Of a stretch of DNA of 64,000 nt, positions 13,070 to 25,072 are shown piece by piece. The translations under genes were made by a program, and so were the position numbers. A model generated the notes under the pieces. The model made no database searches and was not told the origin of the DNA. It saw only the letters and a program-made list of their open reading frames with translations. Numbering within the stretch: position 1 is the stretch's first letter; every line of letters starts with the position of its first letter. Origin of the DNA: Xylogone sp. PMI_703. Its lineage: Eukaryota > Ascomycota > Leotiomycetes. Where the stretch lies: positions 1,674,001-1,738,000 of the forward strand of contig JAJTUQ010000001.1 in NCBI GenBank assembly GCA_021399445.1. The letters are read 5' to 3'.

Positions 13070-15060
13070 ATGAGGTTCCCTGCCGGCGCGACAATTCGTT
13101 TCCCATCCGCGTCACTAGAGCTGCTTCCAGACGAGGTCCTGCAGCAGATACTCTCCTACATCTCTGCTCAGGACTTGGCCAGGATTCAACGGCTGTCCCG
13201 ACATTTCTACCAATTGAGCAGTGAGCCGATACTCTGGCGTAATCTCTGCCAGACAGAGTTTAGATACTGGGACTCGAAACACCATATTGGCCAGAAGTTT
13301 CGGGGTAGTGTCGGGGATGTGGATTGGAAAACGTTGTATATCTTTCGGAAAAATGTCGAATTCCGGACAATATCGATACTTGACAGTATCATAGAGGTCC
13401 AGGTGGACCGTATTGAGAAGTTCGAGAGAATTGCAGAATTTGGTTATGACGCGAAGGATGCGCTTGTTCAGCAGTGTCACGCGCCTGACACTATTGATGA
13501 TGTCTTAGCTAGGAGGTGAGAAAGTTCTTGCAGTGGCCGGTCAGCTCTGATTAGTATACCAGGTACTACGCGAATGCCGTCCTCGATCATATTCATAGAT
13601 CCAAAGCGTTGGAGGAATGGTGGATACTTGCTAGCGGGGACTATGTCCCTTTAGAACGAGCTCTGGGTGCTTTTGATTTGTTCGTTCTGCATGACCAGCC
13701 GGGCGATCTTCTCGAGGTGAGCTGCTCCGGCAGACCGTCTTTCTTTTGTTTGAGTACGTATACTTACTAAGCTACAGATTTCTCAGTTTTTTGACGAGCT
13801 TGTTGACCATCTCCGTATAGAGTTCCCCAACATTGAAATGAGATCAACTAGGCATAAAGCCTTAGCTGCGGTGAAATTTTTACGCAGGAATAATCTTACG
13901 GGAATCGCCAATGAAATCTGCTACCGTGACCTACAGAATAATTACATTGGCATCGCCCTACATGATCCGAATCATCCCTCCCTCCCATTGATCTCGGTGG
14001 CCATATACTGTGCCATAGCTAACAGATTAGGCCTCGATGCTCGACCGTGTGGGATGCCCAATCATGTTCATGCTATGGTTTTTCCTCCCGTAGGTGAGAC
14101 GCTTGATGGCCATCAACTCACCAATCACTACGATGATTCTGGCCCGATGTACCTGGATCCATATCAACTAGATACAGAGGTCCCAGTAGACCATCTTCGG
14201 AGCATGCTTGCATCATGGGGAATTCCAGCAATCGACTCTTCTCGGTACCTAATCGATACGAGTGTGGGGAACATTGTTCTTCGCACATCTAGAAATATTC
14301 TTGCAACAGTACATGAATTCAGAGGCCACGGTGGAGCAACGGATACTGGGCATCCTACTATTCAGTTATATGCCAATCCTTATGCTGATATGGACAATGC
14401 CTTTTATTCGGCTCTGTGGGCTAATTTTATGCTTAGCAGTCCATTACCGAGTGCTGATGCGAATAGTCGGCGACAATTTGTCCCTCTACTGTTGGAACGA
14501 TTCGAAAGGCTATATCCCATGGACGCATCGCTAATTGAGAAATACATCTGCCCCCCATTTAACAACTCAGACAATCCCGAATACTGGGAGCTCCATGAAG
14601 CTCTCAGGGTAGTTAGGGCTGCAGATTCAACTCCTAAGCAGTTACGCATACGGAATATACCCGGCGTGAGCGAGCGAGTGAAATACAAGGTAGGACAGGT
14701 CTTCCGCCACAGGAGATATAGATATATGGCAGTAATTACAGGATGGGATGTGGAGTGCGGAATGAATTCTGATTGGATGGCTCACAACCAAATTGACTCC
14801 CTATCTAGAGGGAGGCACCAGAGTTTTTACCATGCGCTGTAAGTCTATTCAGGAATAAACTACCAAGGGGACATAAGCTTATGGGTACAATGTTCAGTGT
14901 AGAGGACACAAGTATGCGTTACGTGGCAGAGGAGAATGTGGAGATTATGGAGGAGATGCCCGAGTCGCTGGAGAGTTTGGCAGGTCGCTACTTCAAGAGA
15001 TGGGATAAGAGAAGGCATGTTTTCATCTCGAATATTCGAGACGAGTATCCTGAAGATTAA
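13070..15060 (+). CDS. FBXO21-like F-box protein (F-box, SirB1/transglutaminase-like, YccV-like)
   Basis: Probable substrate receptor of an SCF ubiquitin ligase. Exons 13070-13515, 13563-13716, 13778-14838 and 14898-15060 sum to 1824 nt (607 residues). The F-box is near residues 17-60 (LLPDEVLQQILSYISAQDLA, then LWRNLC). The middle resembles the SirB1 N-terminal/transglutaminase-like fold, with PLISVAIYCAIANRLGLDA and CGMPNHVHAMV. The C-terminal third begins VKYKVGQVFRHRRYRYMAVI and WDVECGMNSDWM, the pattern of the YccV/hemimethylated-DNA-binding domain of FBXO21. Substrates are unknown here. It is convergent with the UCH37-like deubiquitinase, 150 bp apart. Confidence 0.82.
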
Positions 15061-15210
15061 AGCACGTAGATTAGATCCAGCTTACCTATTTAATGTCGAA
15101 TAATGAGCGGTAATGTTCCATCTCCGCTTTCCAGACGGACTAAAGGCATTATTATACATGAAGTATGATAAGCGACCCAGATAATCCTTGAGTACCCCCC
15201 GCATCTAATT

Positions 15211-16923
15211 TCAGCTCCTTCTCAATTTTTCGATTTCTTGCACTTCTTTGATTATACCATCCAACACACCTTTATCAGCAAGTGTCTTTAAGGCTTTGAA
15301 GAGTAGCCATGTGTAATCTCTCTTCCGTCGTTCCGCCTGCTCGTTTTGCTGCTGGATTAGATTCACCTCATCTATGTGGGAGCGCAGAAGATGGTCTCGA
15401 TCACTTAATAGTGTTGTGAGCAGGTCTAAGAGACCAGAAGCATCTTTTTCGGCGAGCTTTATTCTCTCAAGTGCCTTGCTTGGAATCTCCGAACTGTCTA
15501 TTAGCTCCTGGGGTAGACCGAGAGGATCGAGGTTCACATCATTAAAGCTGGAGTCATTCTGCGGTACGAAACTCCTCCAGTCAGGGAGAATATTGCCAAG
15601 TGATTTCTCTACTAGTGCGGCTGATTTGATATTTCGTGCCAATTCTTGAGGAATTGTCTTTAACGGACTCTGACACAGAGACAAGAGGTTGAACTCGAGA
15701 CTATGATTCTTGCTCTGTCCAATACGTTCGTATATATCTTTACGAGCAATGGAGATCCAATCCCCTTCACATTTTCCTTTCGTTTATGACCAGTCAGCTA
15801 GTCTCAGTTTGGAAGATAGGGGACGGTTAGCACTACCAAGATTGATGGGGTACCATTGCAGCCCATCAAGTCTCCAGAGTTCTCCTTTGATAGGGGCGTA
15901 GGCTACGAAATGAAAGGCGGCTTCAGTTTCTTCGCGGGCCTTTTTCCGTTTGCGTTTGCCTTCCTTCTCCCGTTTCCATTCCTCTACCTCCTGAGACAAG
16001 GCATAATCGATAGCTAGCATATCCATTCTCCTACTGATATTTAGTACTGAATAGTTTATATTCTGTTACCAGAGCATCTTACCTGGCAAACGAATTATGG
16101 ATAGCTCTGATGGTTTGATGTTTACTCAATTCCCAACCACGATAGGCCGGTTTAAGGGGTTGAGTAGTTGTTTTGAACTCTGACAACATGTGGCCGAGGT
16201 CGATTCCTGGTACATTCATTACAATGTTCAGGAGTGCGATCGTAGCACATGCGTTATTTGTAGTCTGTATGCATGAGTAAATGAGACTAGTGATGGGACA
16301 GCGACGAACTTGGTTGGCGAACCATATGTGTTCAGGGTTGCTCATCGTAGATTTCCTGTCATCCAAATCCCCATCTTCATACTTAAATAAGAAAATGAGG
16401 CCAAAGACGGGTTGACTGCGCAGTGTTAGCTATATATTATGCAAAGAATTGAACTGACATGGGGTCTAGTCACGGGAGTTGCTGTAGGATCTCATCATCT
16501 AGACTAAGGACCTCTTGCACTTTAACATCTTTTACTCCATACTGACGCAATATGAAGTTGAATAAAGCCTATAGTAATAGCCCAGTTAATAGTTTTAAGA
16601 CCAAATAACTCAGGAATACCAGAGATCAAATTAAGCTATCAGAGGAAGGATCTTACAGGGTCTGATTCAAGCTCCACCCAGCCTTGCCAATTCTGTCGCT
16701 CTTCGTCTGTCAGTGGTCTCATGGCCTGTTCTAGCAGGTCAGCGTAATCGAGTTCTTCATCCTTCAACCCAACTCCGTTAGAAGTTGCCGAAATCTCATC
16801 CACAGCGGTGGAACTTTGGCCTATATCTTTATTCTCCAAAGGCGTGCTATTTTCAGTATTGTTTCCCGGCAGCTCTTTTCTTGACCTAGTAGACCGTAGT
16901 GGTTTAGTAGGTGGGCCTGACAT
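15211..16923 (-). CDS. Ubiquitin C-terminal hydrolase, UCHL5/UCH37 type
   Basis: Cysteine deubiquitinase of peptidase family C12; UCH37 orthologues work at the proteasome and in INO80. Six exons fit: 16923-16657, 16568-16474, 16415-16310, 16264-16083, 16030-15837 and 15776-15211 (1410 nt, 469 residues). The catalytic Cys is in TTNNACATIALLN, with the oxyanion Gln just before (IWFANQ). His and Asp are in FHFVAY and ELWRLDGLQ. DWISIARKDIYERI follows. The C-terminal helices (RRKRDYTWLLFKALKTLADK) match the ULD/KEKE-like tail that binds the proteasome receptor. An 85-residue Ser/Thr-rich N-terminal extension precedes the UCH domain. The fifth exon has a tandem CAG/TAG acceptor (see findings). Confidence 0.9.
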
Positions 16924-17543
16924 TGTGTATGATGTTGCTTCAATGAATTTAGCTTGAAAATCCCAATCATCTGAACATATTTGTATACCTTTCTTGTTTC
17001 TTTTACGATGGAGTAGCTACCTTGCTGTGCAAGTTTTGAGATTAAGGCAGCTATCAGGGTATGGGACCAAACGACAACCACGCAGAAATATGAGCAGAAA
17101 GCTCATATGGTGCATTGTCAATGAACATTGGGGTTGTACAACTTCGAGACTGAGACCAGGTCAGGCACAAATAGAATCTATTGCCATAGAAAGGCGCATA
17201 GTCCAGTCATAAGTCTCGGCTTTATATGCAAGCAGTACTACATATTATGAAGTGAGTGAGGTTGGAGTGCTTGGTGTGTCAATAGGAATCACGGGCCGTG
17301 CATTGAGCGGGGCCCTGCTCACACTCTACCTACTTGCAAGTACGAAAGCTAGTCCTGCATCGCGTCGCTCTCTGCCATCGCGTGCAAAAGATTTGGTCAA
17401 CATAAATACTGCATTGTGCACGAGTCACTCTCGCCTGACCGCTCTCTATATCCTTGCCAATCCTTATCAAGTGGTGCTCTCTTGCACTAACGTTTCTTCC
17501 TGTCTATTTACCTTCAGCATCATCTTCAATACCAGAGCATGCT
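16924..17543. other. Divergent intergenic region, UCH37-like / POM152
   Basis: 620 bp holding two promoters. An open frame runs upstream of the POM152 ATG from about 17454, but it begins without a conserved segment. Nothing else seen. Confidence 0.4.
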
Positions 17544-20500
17544 ATGAATCGAACTCCTCGACTGCGGTCGTCGTTTCCTTCGACCCCAGAAGCTGGCCGA
17601 AAATCTCCTGTGCAGCAAGATTCAGATCAAAATGATCCGAAAATTAGAACTCCGTTGCCGACAATTCCCCAACCGGCTCCGGCGAGTGTCTCCAGTGAGC
17701 CCGTGATCCCCGTCAATCTCATTGATGCGCCTAGCCAGCGAATGTATGCCTGTGGTGTCTATGGGTTACTATTAGTATGGCGACTTTATGACTGGTGGAA
17801 GTTGGTAGAGGATGATACGGAATCATTCTGGCTCTTCATAAAATGGGTTGCAATTGATATAGTATTTATGTTTGGTTTGCCTGAATTGCGAATACCGTGG
17901 CTAGAATGGTCGAGTGCAGCCATAACGGTACCCTTTCTGCTTCATGCTGTCCTCAATGGCATGTTGATGTTCAGGATACCTGTAAGTGTGACGTCTATAC
18001 CTCCGCGCATGTGCTGACATTACATAGTTGCCTATCGAAGGATGGTTACTCTTTTTGACCAAAACTCTCTTTGACCGAGAAATAGCTGTCTCAGAGAATG
18101 TAGTGCGGCCTGCAAGTATACTACACAATGCTTCCCTAATTATGGGTAAACAGATTATCAATGTCTTACCAGATGGGTATATGCTCCTCAACTCCGTCAC
18201 TCAATATCCTCTAATTTTCTCATAGCTCCGCAACCTTGAATCCAGATCGTTTACCCTTTTGCATTGACCATGATCATCCATCTGTGAAGATTCCTCTTAG
18301 ATTCAACCAGACATATCCCATACAAATTGAACTTCTCCGGATTGACTTCGATACGAATACCAATGAGACAATAGAACTTAAGAGCAAGGATATGCGAGGC
18401 CTAAAGAAACTGAAAGATAAGGCTGGCGGTGAAGAAGGGATTGTTACGTTGGACTACGTCGTCAAAAAACCCGGATTGTACAGGCTCCACAAGGTTATTG
18501 ATAAATCAAAATTGGAGGTCCAAAGAAGGATGTCAGACACACTTGTTGTTGCGTGCCCAAAAGCAGCTATCAAGTCAGAAACAGCGAATAGATGCGTCGG
18601 TGACCTCTCCGATCTGACAATAGACGTTGAAGGCACTCCTCCAATGAAAATCGTCTACAGCCGCACTGTGGATAGAAAGGACAAGATATTTCACTTTCAG
18701 AGCATCCAGCCAGATAACTTTGTTTCCCCTTTAATTGGGTCAACTCCAGCTGGAACACTTGTTAAGTCAGATAACCAAGACGTATCATGGGGTCGTTCTC
18801 GTTTGGTGAACGTCCGACTGAACGAATCCATGGCAAGTGGCGGAAAATGGCTTTACTCGATTGATGAGGTGCATGACGCTGTGGGAAACATAGCAAATTT
18901 CACCCCAAAGAGAGATGAAGGGGAACACTTGCATGCAAAAAATAGTCATCTTGAACATGCATTTCTTGTTCATGAGAGGCCAATCGCTCGACTTGCAGGT
19001 TGTGATTCTCGCAGTCCAATGATGGTTGCAAAGGATAAATGGACGGAGCTCCCGGTCAAATTTGGATTTTATGGACCGAACACTGGGGATAATGCCCATA
19101 CGATTACGTATAAGTTTTCTCCATTGGATACATTGACAGCTGGTGGAGATCATGGAGATGACGTTGTCATCGAAGAGTTCCATGCCAAAGGTCCTCACAG
19201 CAAACCTAGTATTCGTGATGCTGGTTTATACACTTTAACAAGTGTCAAATCATCCTTCTGCGAAGGGGAGGTGAAAGAGCCGGCATCTTGTATGCTATTG
19301 AACCCGCCAGAACCACAATTGTCTATCAGCTCCGAACCTATCGACGACAAATGTGCGGGCAATTCCATTGGCCTTGCTGTAGAACTGAATCTAATAGGTA
19401 CTCCCCCCTTTGACGTGAGGTACGATATTTTGACAAAAGGCGGTAAACGCTCGGAACGTGTCAGTATTCCAAGCCTACGATATCGGCTAGAGCTTAAACC
19501 AAGAGAAGCTGGCCATTTCAAATACCAATTCACTTCTATTGATGACGCGGTCTACAAGGGATATACATTATCTGGCAAAGGGATGATCTTGGAACAGGAT
19601 GTGAAGCCACCTGCCTCAGCTATTTTGAAACAAACGGGTACGATTACTGCCTGCTTAGAAGAGCCTGTCGAAATCGATGTAGAGCTCTCTGGCGAAAAAC
19701 CTTACAGGCTGGAGTACGAATTAGTGCACGAGGGTAGAAGGAAGAAACAAGTCATTGAGGGCATAGATACGGATGTGTATAGGATCAGGACGGAACCACT
19801 TGTCCACGGTGGAGATTACTCTCTTGCCCTTGCAAGTATCACTGATTCCACCAAATGCAAAGTGTTTCTAGACGGGCAAGTCAAGATTTCAGTCAGACGA
19901 CAACGCCCTAAAGTATCGTTTGGCCATGTGGAAGGTAAACGCAAGATAACGACAGTTGAAGGTAAACAAATCAGCATACCTCTTCGTTTGACTGGCGAGC
20001 CTCCCTGGATAATCAAGTACCGCAATCTTGATCATGAGATTGGGGAGATAATTGAAAAGAAGGTGCAATATGCGAATGATGTAGTCAAGGTTAACCAACG
20101 TGGGACATATGAGATCCTTGATGTGCTGGATGATAGATGTCCTGGAACCGTGGATGCGACAGCATCAACATTTGACGTTGAGTGGTTCCCGCGACCTGAT
20201 ATCAAGCTTTCAGATTCTGCCTCCTTGATTCCTCAGGGAAATAAATATCTCAAACGGGAGGTATGCGAAGGTGATGTTGACTCCGTGGAAATAAGTTTGT
20301 TTGGTAAGTCCAGATTGACGCACTTGTGGTGTAGTTCCTAACGGTTTAATAGGTTCTGCCCCTTATCATGTCAAATATAACGTCCGCCATAAAGCGAAAC
20401 ATGGCTCATCTTCCCTAAATATTAAGCAATTCGATGTTGGTCTCGGTGTTGCTACAATTGCAATGGACACGACTAAGGCAGGAACTTATGAATACGCTTT

Positions 20501-21461
20501 CTCCGAGCTGTCTGATAATTTATACGATCATAACTCCAAGAGGTTCAACCCACTTGTGATTGAGCAAAAGGTCAATCCCAAGCCTTCAGCGCAATTTGTT
20601 AAGCCTGGCCAGTCTTACAAATACTGTAAGGAGGAGCTAGCTGGTGATGAGGTCATCCCAATCAAACTGGAGGGTACACCGCCATTCTCACTAGAAATTG
20701 ACATTAAGCATCAGAGCAGTTCTAGGCCAGAGACTGTCAGCATTCCACATATTGAAACAAATCAATACAACTTTAGGATCCCACATCGTGTTCTATCACT
20801 AGGTGCTCATCAGGTAAGTGTTCGGAAGGTGCGTGACTCGAATGGCTGCCAGCAGAAAACAGAATTCGGCGCACCTCATGTTCAGGTCCAGGTCTATGAT
20901 TCCCCTACGATCTATCCAACGGAAGCACGCACGGATTACTGCGTGGGAGACCGCATATCATATACTCTATCAGGAACACCGCCATTTGAGGTGTATTATA
21001 CATTCGCTGATATTCAGCGAAAGGCCAAGTCTCCAGGAACCAATTTCAGACGTATTGCGGAGAGCCCCGGAAATTTCACAATTACAGCGGTATCTGACAA
21101 AGCTAGTGAATGCAAGGCGGCAACTAGCATCACTAAGATCATCCATGAGATGCCTAGTGTGAGGATTAGCAAAGGTAGACAGGTGGAGGTGGATATCCAC
21201 GAAGGGGGTCAGGCAGAGATAGTTTTCGAATTTGGAGGGACCCCGCCTTTCGAATTTACATATACACGGAGCACCAACGCCCGGAAGGGGCAGAAATCGC
21301 AGGTCCTGGAAACGAGGCATGAGGTTTCTCACGACTACAGCATGACCATTTTATCCTCCGAGGAAGGTACCTATGAAGTGGTAGCCATCAAGGATAAATT
21401 CTGCTCATTTTCCACACAGAAGGTTGGGGCCAGAGATAGTCAGAAGCTGCTTCAATTCTAG
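17544..21461 (+). CDS. POM152: Nuclear pore membrane protein POM152
   Basis: Transmembrane ring component of the nuclear pore complex. Exons 17544-17981, 18028-18176, 18226-20303 and 20353-21461 sum to 3774 nt (1257 residues), the usual size. An N-terminal Ser/Pro-rich nucleoplasmic tail is followed by hydrophobic segments ([42 protein letters not shown]). The long remainder is lumenal, built of repeated Ig-like units, each marked by a G-x-P-P-[FMW/Y] turn: GTPPM, GTPPF, GEKPY, GEPPW, GSAPY, GTPPF, GTPPF and GGTPPF in order, with paired cysteines. I chose the ATG at 17544 ([18 protein letters not shown]) because the N-terminal tail starts cleanly there; an in-frame upstream start would add 30 unrelated residues. 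Confidence 0.95.
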
Positions 21462-21617
21462 GGGATAGCTCAATGCAATGTTTGGTATCATAGCGTGGCG
21501 TTTGTGGGGCAAACGGAGGAAGGATCTTTTTAAAAGTTCTCGGCATCGGGAGATCTGACATTTGTAACTTGTACAGTAATAGTGCGTAAATATGGACAGG
21601 GCTTATTTCTTTCTTCC

Positions 21618-22721
21618 TCATGTAACGATGCCTGCCTGTTGTGAAGTTTGACTGTGAGATTCTATCGGGCTTTGTCGAGTTTCACTGGCTCTCTGCAGTT
21701 GTTCTAAATAATCTATCTCAAACCTAAATCTCCTCCCCTTATTCCACTTTAGGCCCCAATTAATCTCACCTGCCTGCACCTTCCTGGCCCTTAGTGGCCG
21801 GAGGGCATCCAGCACGAGCTTCTTCTGCTCCCATGAAAAGGTCTGAGGAGGCTCCTGCCAGCTGATCGTTAGCACCTGCAGATCCGCCCCCGCCAGCCAG
21901 GACCGCAACTTCTTGACGCCCTTCGCGACTTCCACCAGCCGGGCATCGCGCTCCGTGCCATCGGGACGGCTTGCGCGTTTCTCGCTCCCTAGATGCACTG
22001 ATAGGTGGACATTCCGGATACACGAGGTGAGGAAGGTTGAGGTAACCAGCTCGGAGCGACGGATTTTGTGATCCCAGACATTGTAGTCGATTGTGATGAA
22101 GATGGTCTGGGTGGGGTTACCGTAGAAGATGGGGAGCGCCTCGTGAAGCGTCTGATGGCAGACAAGGAGGATAGATGGCGGGAAAGGCTGCGAGAGATGG
22201 ATATGGGATTGCAGCCGGCGTGGATGCGGCCCACGAACCGGAGGATGGACAGGTGGTGGGAGCAGCAGATGGTAGATTTGGGAGCGGATCTCTAGAGGCA
22301 GGCTCAGGAACGGGGACAATAACGGGCCGCGAGTAACGGAGGGGGAGGTGGTGGATAGGCGGTTTTCTGCTTGCGTCTCGATATATGCGGCGGCAATAGG
22401 CGTGGAGTTGAGGTCGAGACCGGGTTGGGGTGGATGGAGCACGTGCCGCTGCAGGGCAAGGAAGTATGCGCGGAGGTCCTTCTTGCGCAAGAGCAGCACG
22501 GCCTCCTCACTGAGATCGAGAATGGACTGGATATTGGTGGGAACGTTGTTGCTGTTGCAGTTATAGTCTTGATTGTGATTGTCGTGGTCATTGGTGGCAG
22601 GGGAAGTAAGGGTAGTCGTTGTGCTGGATGGAGCGACGCAGAGACGTTTGTCTGGAGGAGCTGGAGAGCTGGGAGGCATTGGCCGCTTTGCCAGATGTCC
22701 GGCCTGGGGTTGTGCGAGCAT
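21618..22721 (-). CDS. Hypothetical protein with LPxEIRxxIY motif (DUF7730-like)
   Basis: Unspliced, 367 residues if the first ATG (22721) is used. Residues about 1-100 are low complexity, with Pro and an Asn/Asp-rich run. The recognisable part starts at LSLPLEIRSQIYHLLLP, followed by SILLVCHQTLHEALPIFYGN and, further on, CIRNVHLSVHLGS. This arrangement is common to a very large, expanded group of filamentous-fungal proteins annotated as DUF7730 or F-box-like; their function is unknown. GC-rich, low-complexity coding sequence here also throws up long antisense frames, which I ignored. Tail to tail with POM152 (156 bp). Confidence 0.7.
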   Translation of the reverse strand: MLAQPQAGHLAKRPMPPSSPAPPDKRLCVAPSSTTTTLTSPATNDHDNHNQDYNCNSNNVPTNIQSILDLSEEAVLLLRKKDLRAYFLALQRHVLHPPQPGLDLNSTPIAAAYIETQAENRLSTTSPSVTRGPLLSPFLSLPLEIRSQIYHLLLPPPVHPPVRGPHPRRLQSHIHLSQPFPPSILLVCHQTLHEALPIFYGNPTQTIFITIDYNVWDHKIRRSELVTSTFLTSCIRNVHLSVHLGSEKRASRPDGTERDARLVEVAKGVKKLRSWLAGADLQVLTISWQEPPQTFSWEQKKLVLDALRPLRARKVQAGEINWGLKWNKGRRFRFEIDYLEQLQRASETRQSPIESHSQTSQQAGIVT

Positions 22722-23372
22722 GGCCCTGTGGCTCTTGCTATTGATGATGGTGGAGAGCAAGAAGGACGAAATAAATACCTAGGTCATGGCTGGTGGTGGG
22801 AGAAAGAGGGAGAAGATGGAGAAGATGGAGAGAGGAAGCAGAGATGGAGGACGGTTGTGCAAGGGCAGAAGTGCTGCTCCGGAGGGCTGGAGTGGCCAGT
22901 GTGGCTGGTGGCAGCAGCTGAGATCCGACCACCATTAGCGCCTGCGGTTGGCGATCTGATTAGATTGCGGGGGAAGCGAACGAGGCTGGCTGAGCGTCCG
23001 GGGTACAGGTTGTAGCGTACTGTACTTCCGTACTTAAGATCAGACGCAGCAGCTGTCTTCTCAACTTTCAACGTCCAACTTGGAACAGGGGAGCACATAC
23101 GCGTAGTGCTTGCATCAGTTGAACTCCAACATTAGTTTTCTATTTCTCTTTTATGAGCTTTTGCCGGACGTGTATCTTGGTTCCGATTGCTCGAGATCGG
23201 TGTTTCTACGCTTCAGTGGTTCCGCCCTTCCACCACCTTACTTGGGCTTGCATGCTTTAGTACAACTTCTACCAACACTTCGCTGAAACAAAAATATTGG
23301 CAAGAGGGGTAAGGGACAAGTAGATATTCAAGATGATGAAGTCAAAAAAATCAAAATTCGCACGCTGGTCAT
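22722..23372. other. Intergenic upstream of the DUF7730-like gene
   Basis: 651 bp between the start of the 21618-22721 gene and the stop of the P450. It contains a GTACTGTAC palindrome at 23017-23025, of the type abundant further right. Confidence 0.4.
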
Positions 23373-25072
23373 CTACGACGAAACATGCAACCCAACTTGC
23401 ACTCCCGTTCCGCTACACGCCGTAAGGCCGAGATTGTACAAAGTCATCTTCTCGGGATCCATATTCTCCAACTTGTCGAAGCGCTGGAGCATGCGCACTG
23501 TTACGTACCCTGCCTCGGTGAGCGCAAATTGCTGCCCGATGCAAATGCGTGGTCCGCCATTGAACTACAGCAACACCGTTATCAGTTGGGCATTTCGCGG
23601 AAGAGACAGGAAGGAAGGAGGGAAGGAAGAAAGAAAGAACGAAAGAAAGACCCACCGGCAGATACTCCCAGCCAACCCTACGACCTTCCCAGCGCTCTGG
23701 GTTGAACTCCTCGGCATCTGGTCCCCAGAGGTCCTTTCGACGATGCATTGCATAAACGCTGTAATCAACCTGTGTATCCTTGGGAACGAAGACGGGAGAC
23801 ATCCCATCTGGGCCCCCACCCCGTGGTATCGTAGTATCCTTATTTGCCCTCCGCGAATTTATTGGCACAACTGGATGCACTCGGAGCGCTTCGTTGAGAC
23901 AATACTGCAGATACTGGCAGTTCTTGAGGGCGGCAAAAGTGATTCCACTGGGCTTCTCATATGTACCAAACTCGCGAACGATGATGCTACGCAGTTTCTG
24001 GTACCGTCTAGGATCGCGGGCAAGTTCATACCACAACCATCCTAGGAGAGAAGCGGTCGTATCACGGCCTGCGAGCAGGATATGAATCGTTTGGTCTCTG
24101 AGAACTGCGGGATCTTGGGTCTGCGCTATGAGAGCCTCGAGAAAGACATACTTCTCCTTTCCATTGGCTCCCCTTTCGAGCTCCTTCTCACGATACTGTG
24201 GGCTAAGGGCATGACGCACGGAACGATTGATGAAGTCGTGACACACCTTATTGACTTGTGCGAATGATCGGGGGTTGTACAGCCAGTATAATTCTTGGAA
24301 TCGTGCGCGTGTGGCCAATACCTTTTGCGCAAAATCAAACGACCATGCAAATCCAGTCTTGCTAGCAGGACTATTACCATCCATCTCCTCAGTTTGGCTG
24401 TTCACAGATTCGCCGAAGAGGAACTCGGTCGCTAGTATTGTTACGCCTGCATGATGCTTGGAGGGAATGCGACAACTTACCAGTGTCAAGGGTCAGACGG
24501 AAGAACAGGACCTGCAGATCTACCATTCGAATCCAGTTGTCCGATGAGAGATGGCGATCAAGAGCGGTCATCATGGTTTGAACATGCTTTTCTTCCAGTT
24601 CCAGGTCGCTGATCTGATCTCTGGCAAATTGGGGTCGCATCATCGCCCTCGAGTGTTCCCAGCTCTTGCCATCCTGGGTAAAGATGCCATCGCCCAGAAG
24701 GGGGAAGAAATTGCCTCGTCGGGTAGGGCCAAGGTCAAAGTCACCAAACTGGGTTGCGAGTATAGCTTGAACATTCTTCGGATCTATAGTATGGATCTGG
24801 ATGGGGCCTAGAGCCGAGTACTTGTACGTCGGCGCACCGGCCTCATCCAGTCTCCTGGTGACCTCTGACAGAAAGAGCTGAGCTCTGTCGGCGGCCAGGG
24901 CCCGCATGACGAGGTCGATTCCTAGGGGATACTTATTCTTCAGCATAGGCGGCTCCTCACACTTAAGCTGCCGTGCTTTCTTAGCATTTCGCAGGGAGAC
25001 ATAGATGGATGAGAGAGCCCAATAGGTGATATAGGCGGCGCATATGCTAGCAAGAGCAATGGGAAGATGCAT
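23373..25072 (-). CDS. Cytochrome P450, CYP52-like (alkane/fatty-acid omega-hydroxylase type)
   Basis: ER-anchored monooxygenase. Exons 25072-24481, 24431-23656 and 23564-23373 sum to 1560 nt (519 residues). A hydrophobic N-terminal anchor is present ([20 protein letters not shown]). The I-helix reads [14 protein letters not shown], the ExxR motif is in [16 protein letters not shown], and the heme loop is [17 protein letters not shown] with the Cys thiolate. [12 protein letters not shown] and [11 protein letters not shown] are typical of the CYP52 clan, which oxidises n-alkanes and fatty acids. The substrate is not provable from sequence. The 91-nt last intron separates the meander from the heme loop and is a purine/pyrimidine microsatellite. 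Neighbours do not form a biosynthetic cluster. Confidence 0.9.
23609..23650. repeat. GGAA/GAAA microsatellite inside the P450 intron
   Basis: About 42 bp of GGAAGGAA then GAAAGAAA units on the plus strand. In the sense strand this is an uninterrupted polypyrimidine tract within the last intron of the P450 gene. Confidence 0.85.

Noticed and set aside
22371..23015. 214-codon plus-strand frame with a hydrophobic run
   Set aside because: It is antisense to the Asn/Asp-rich N-terminal part of the 21618-22721 gene; the hydrophobic run is the mirror of those codons.
23434..24045. 203-codon plus-strand frame
   Set aside because: Antisense shadow of the P450 gene, running through its intron microsatellite.
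23373..25072. P450 as part of a secondary-metabolite cluster
   Set aside because: No synthase, transporter or cluster regulator nearby; neighbours are POM152, a DUF7730-like protein and a cell-cycle regulator.
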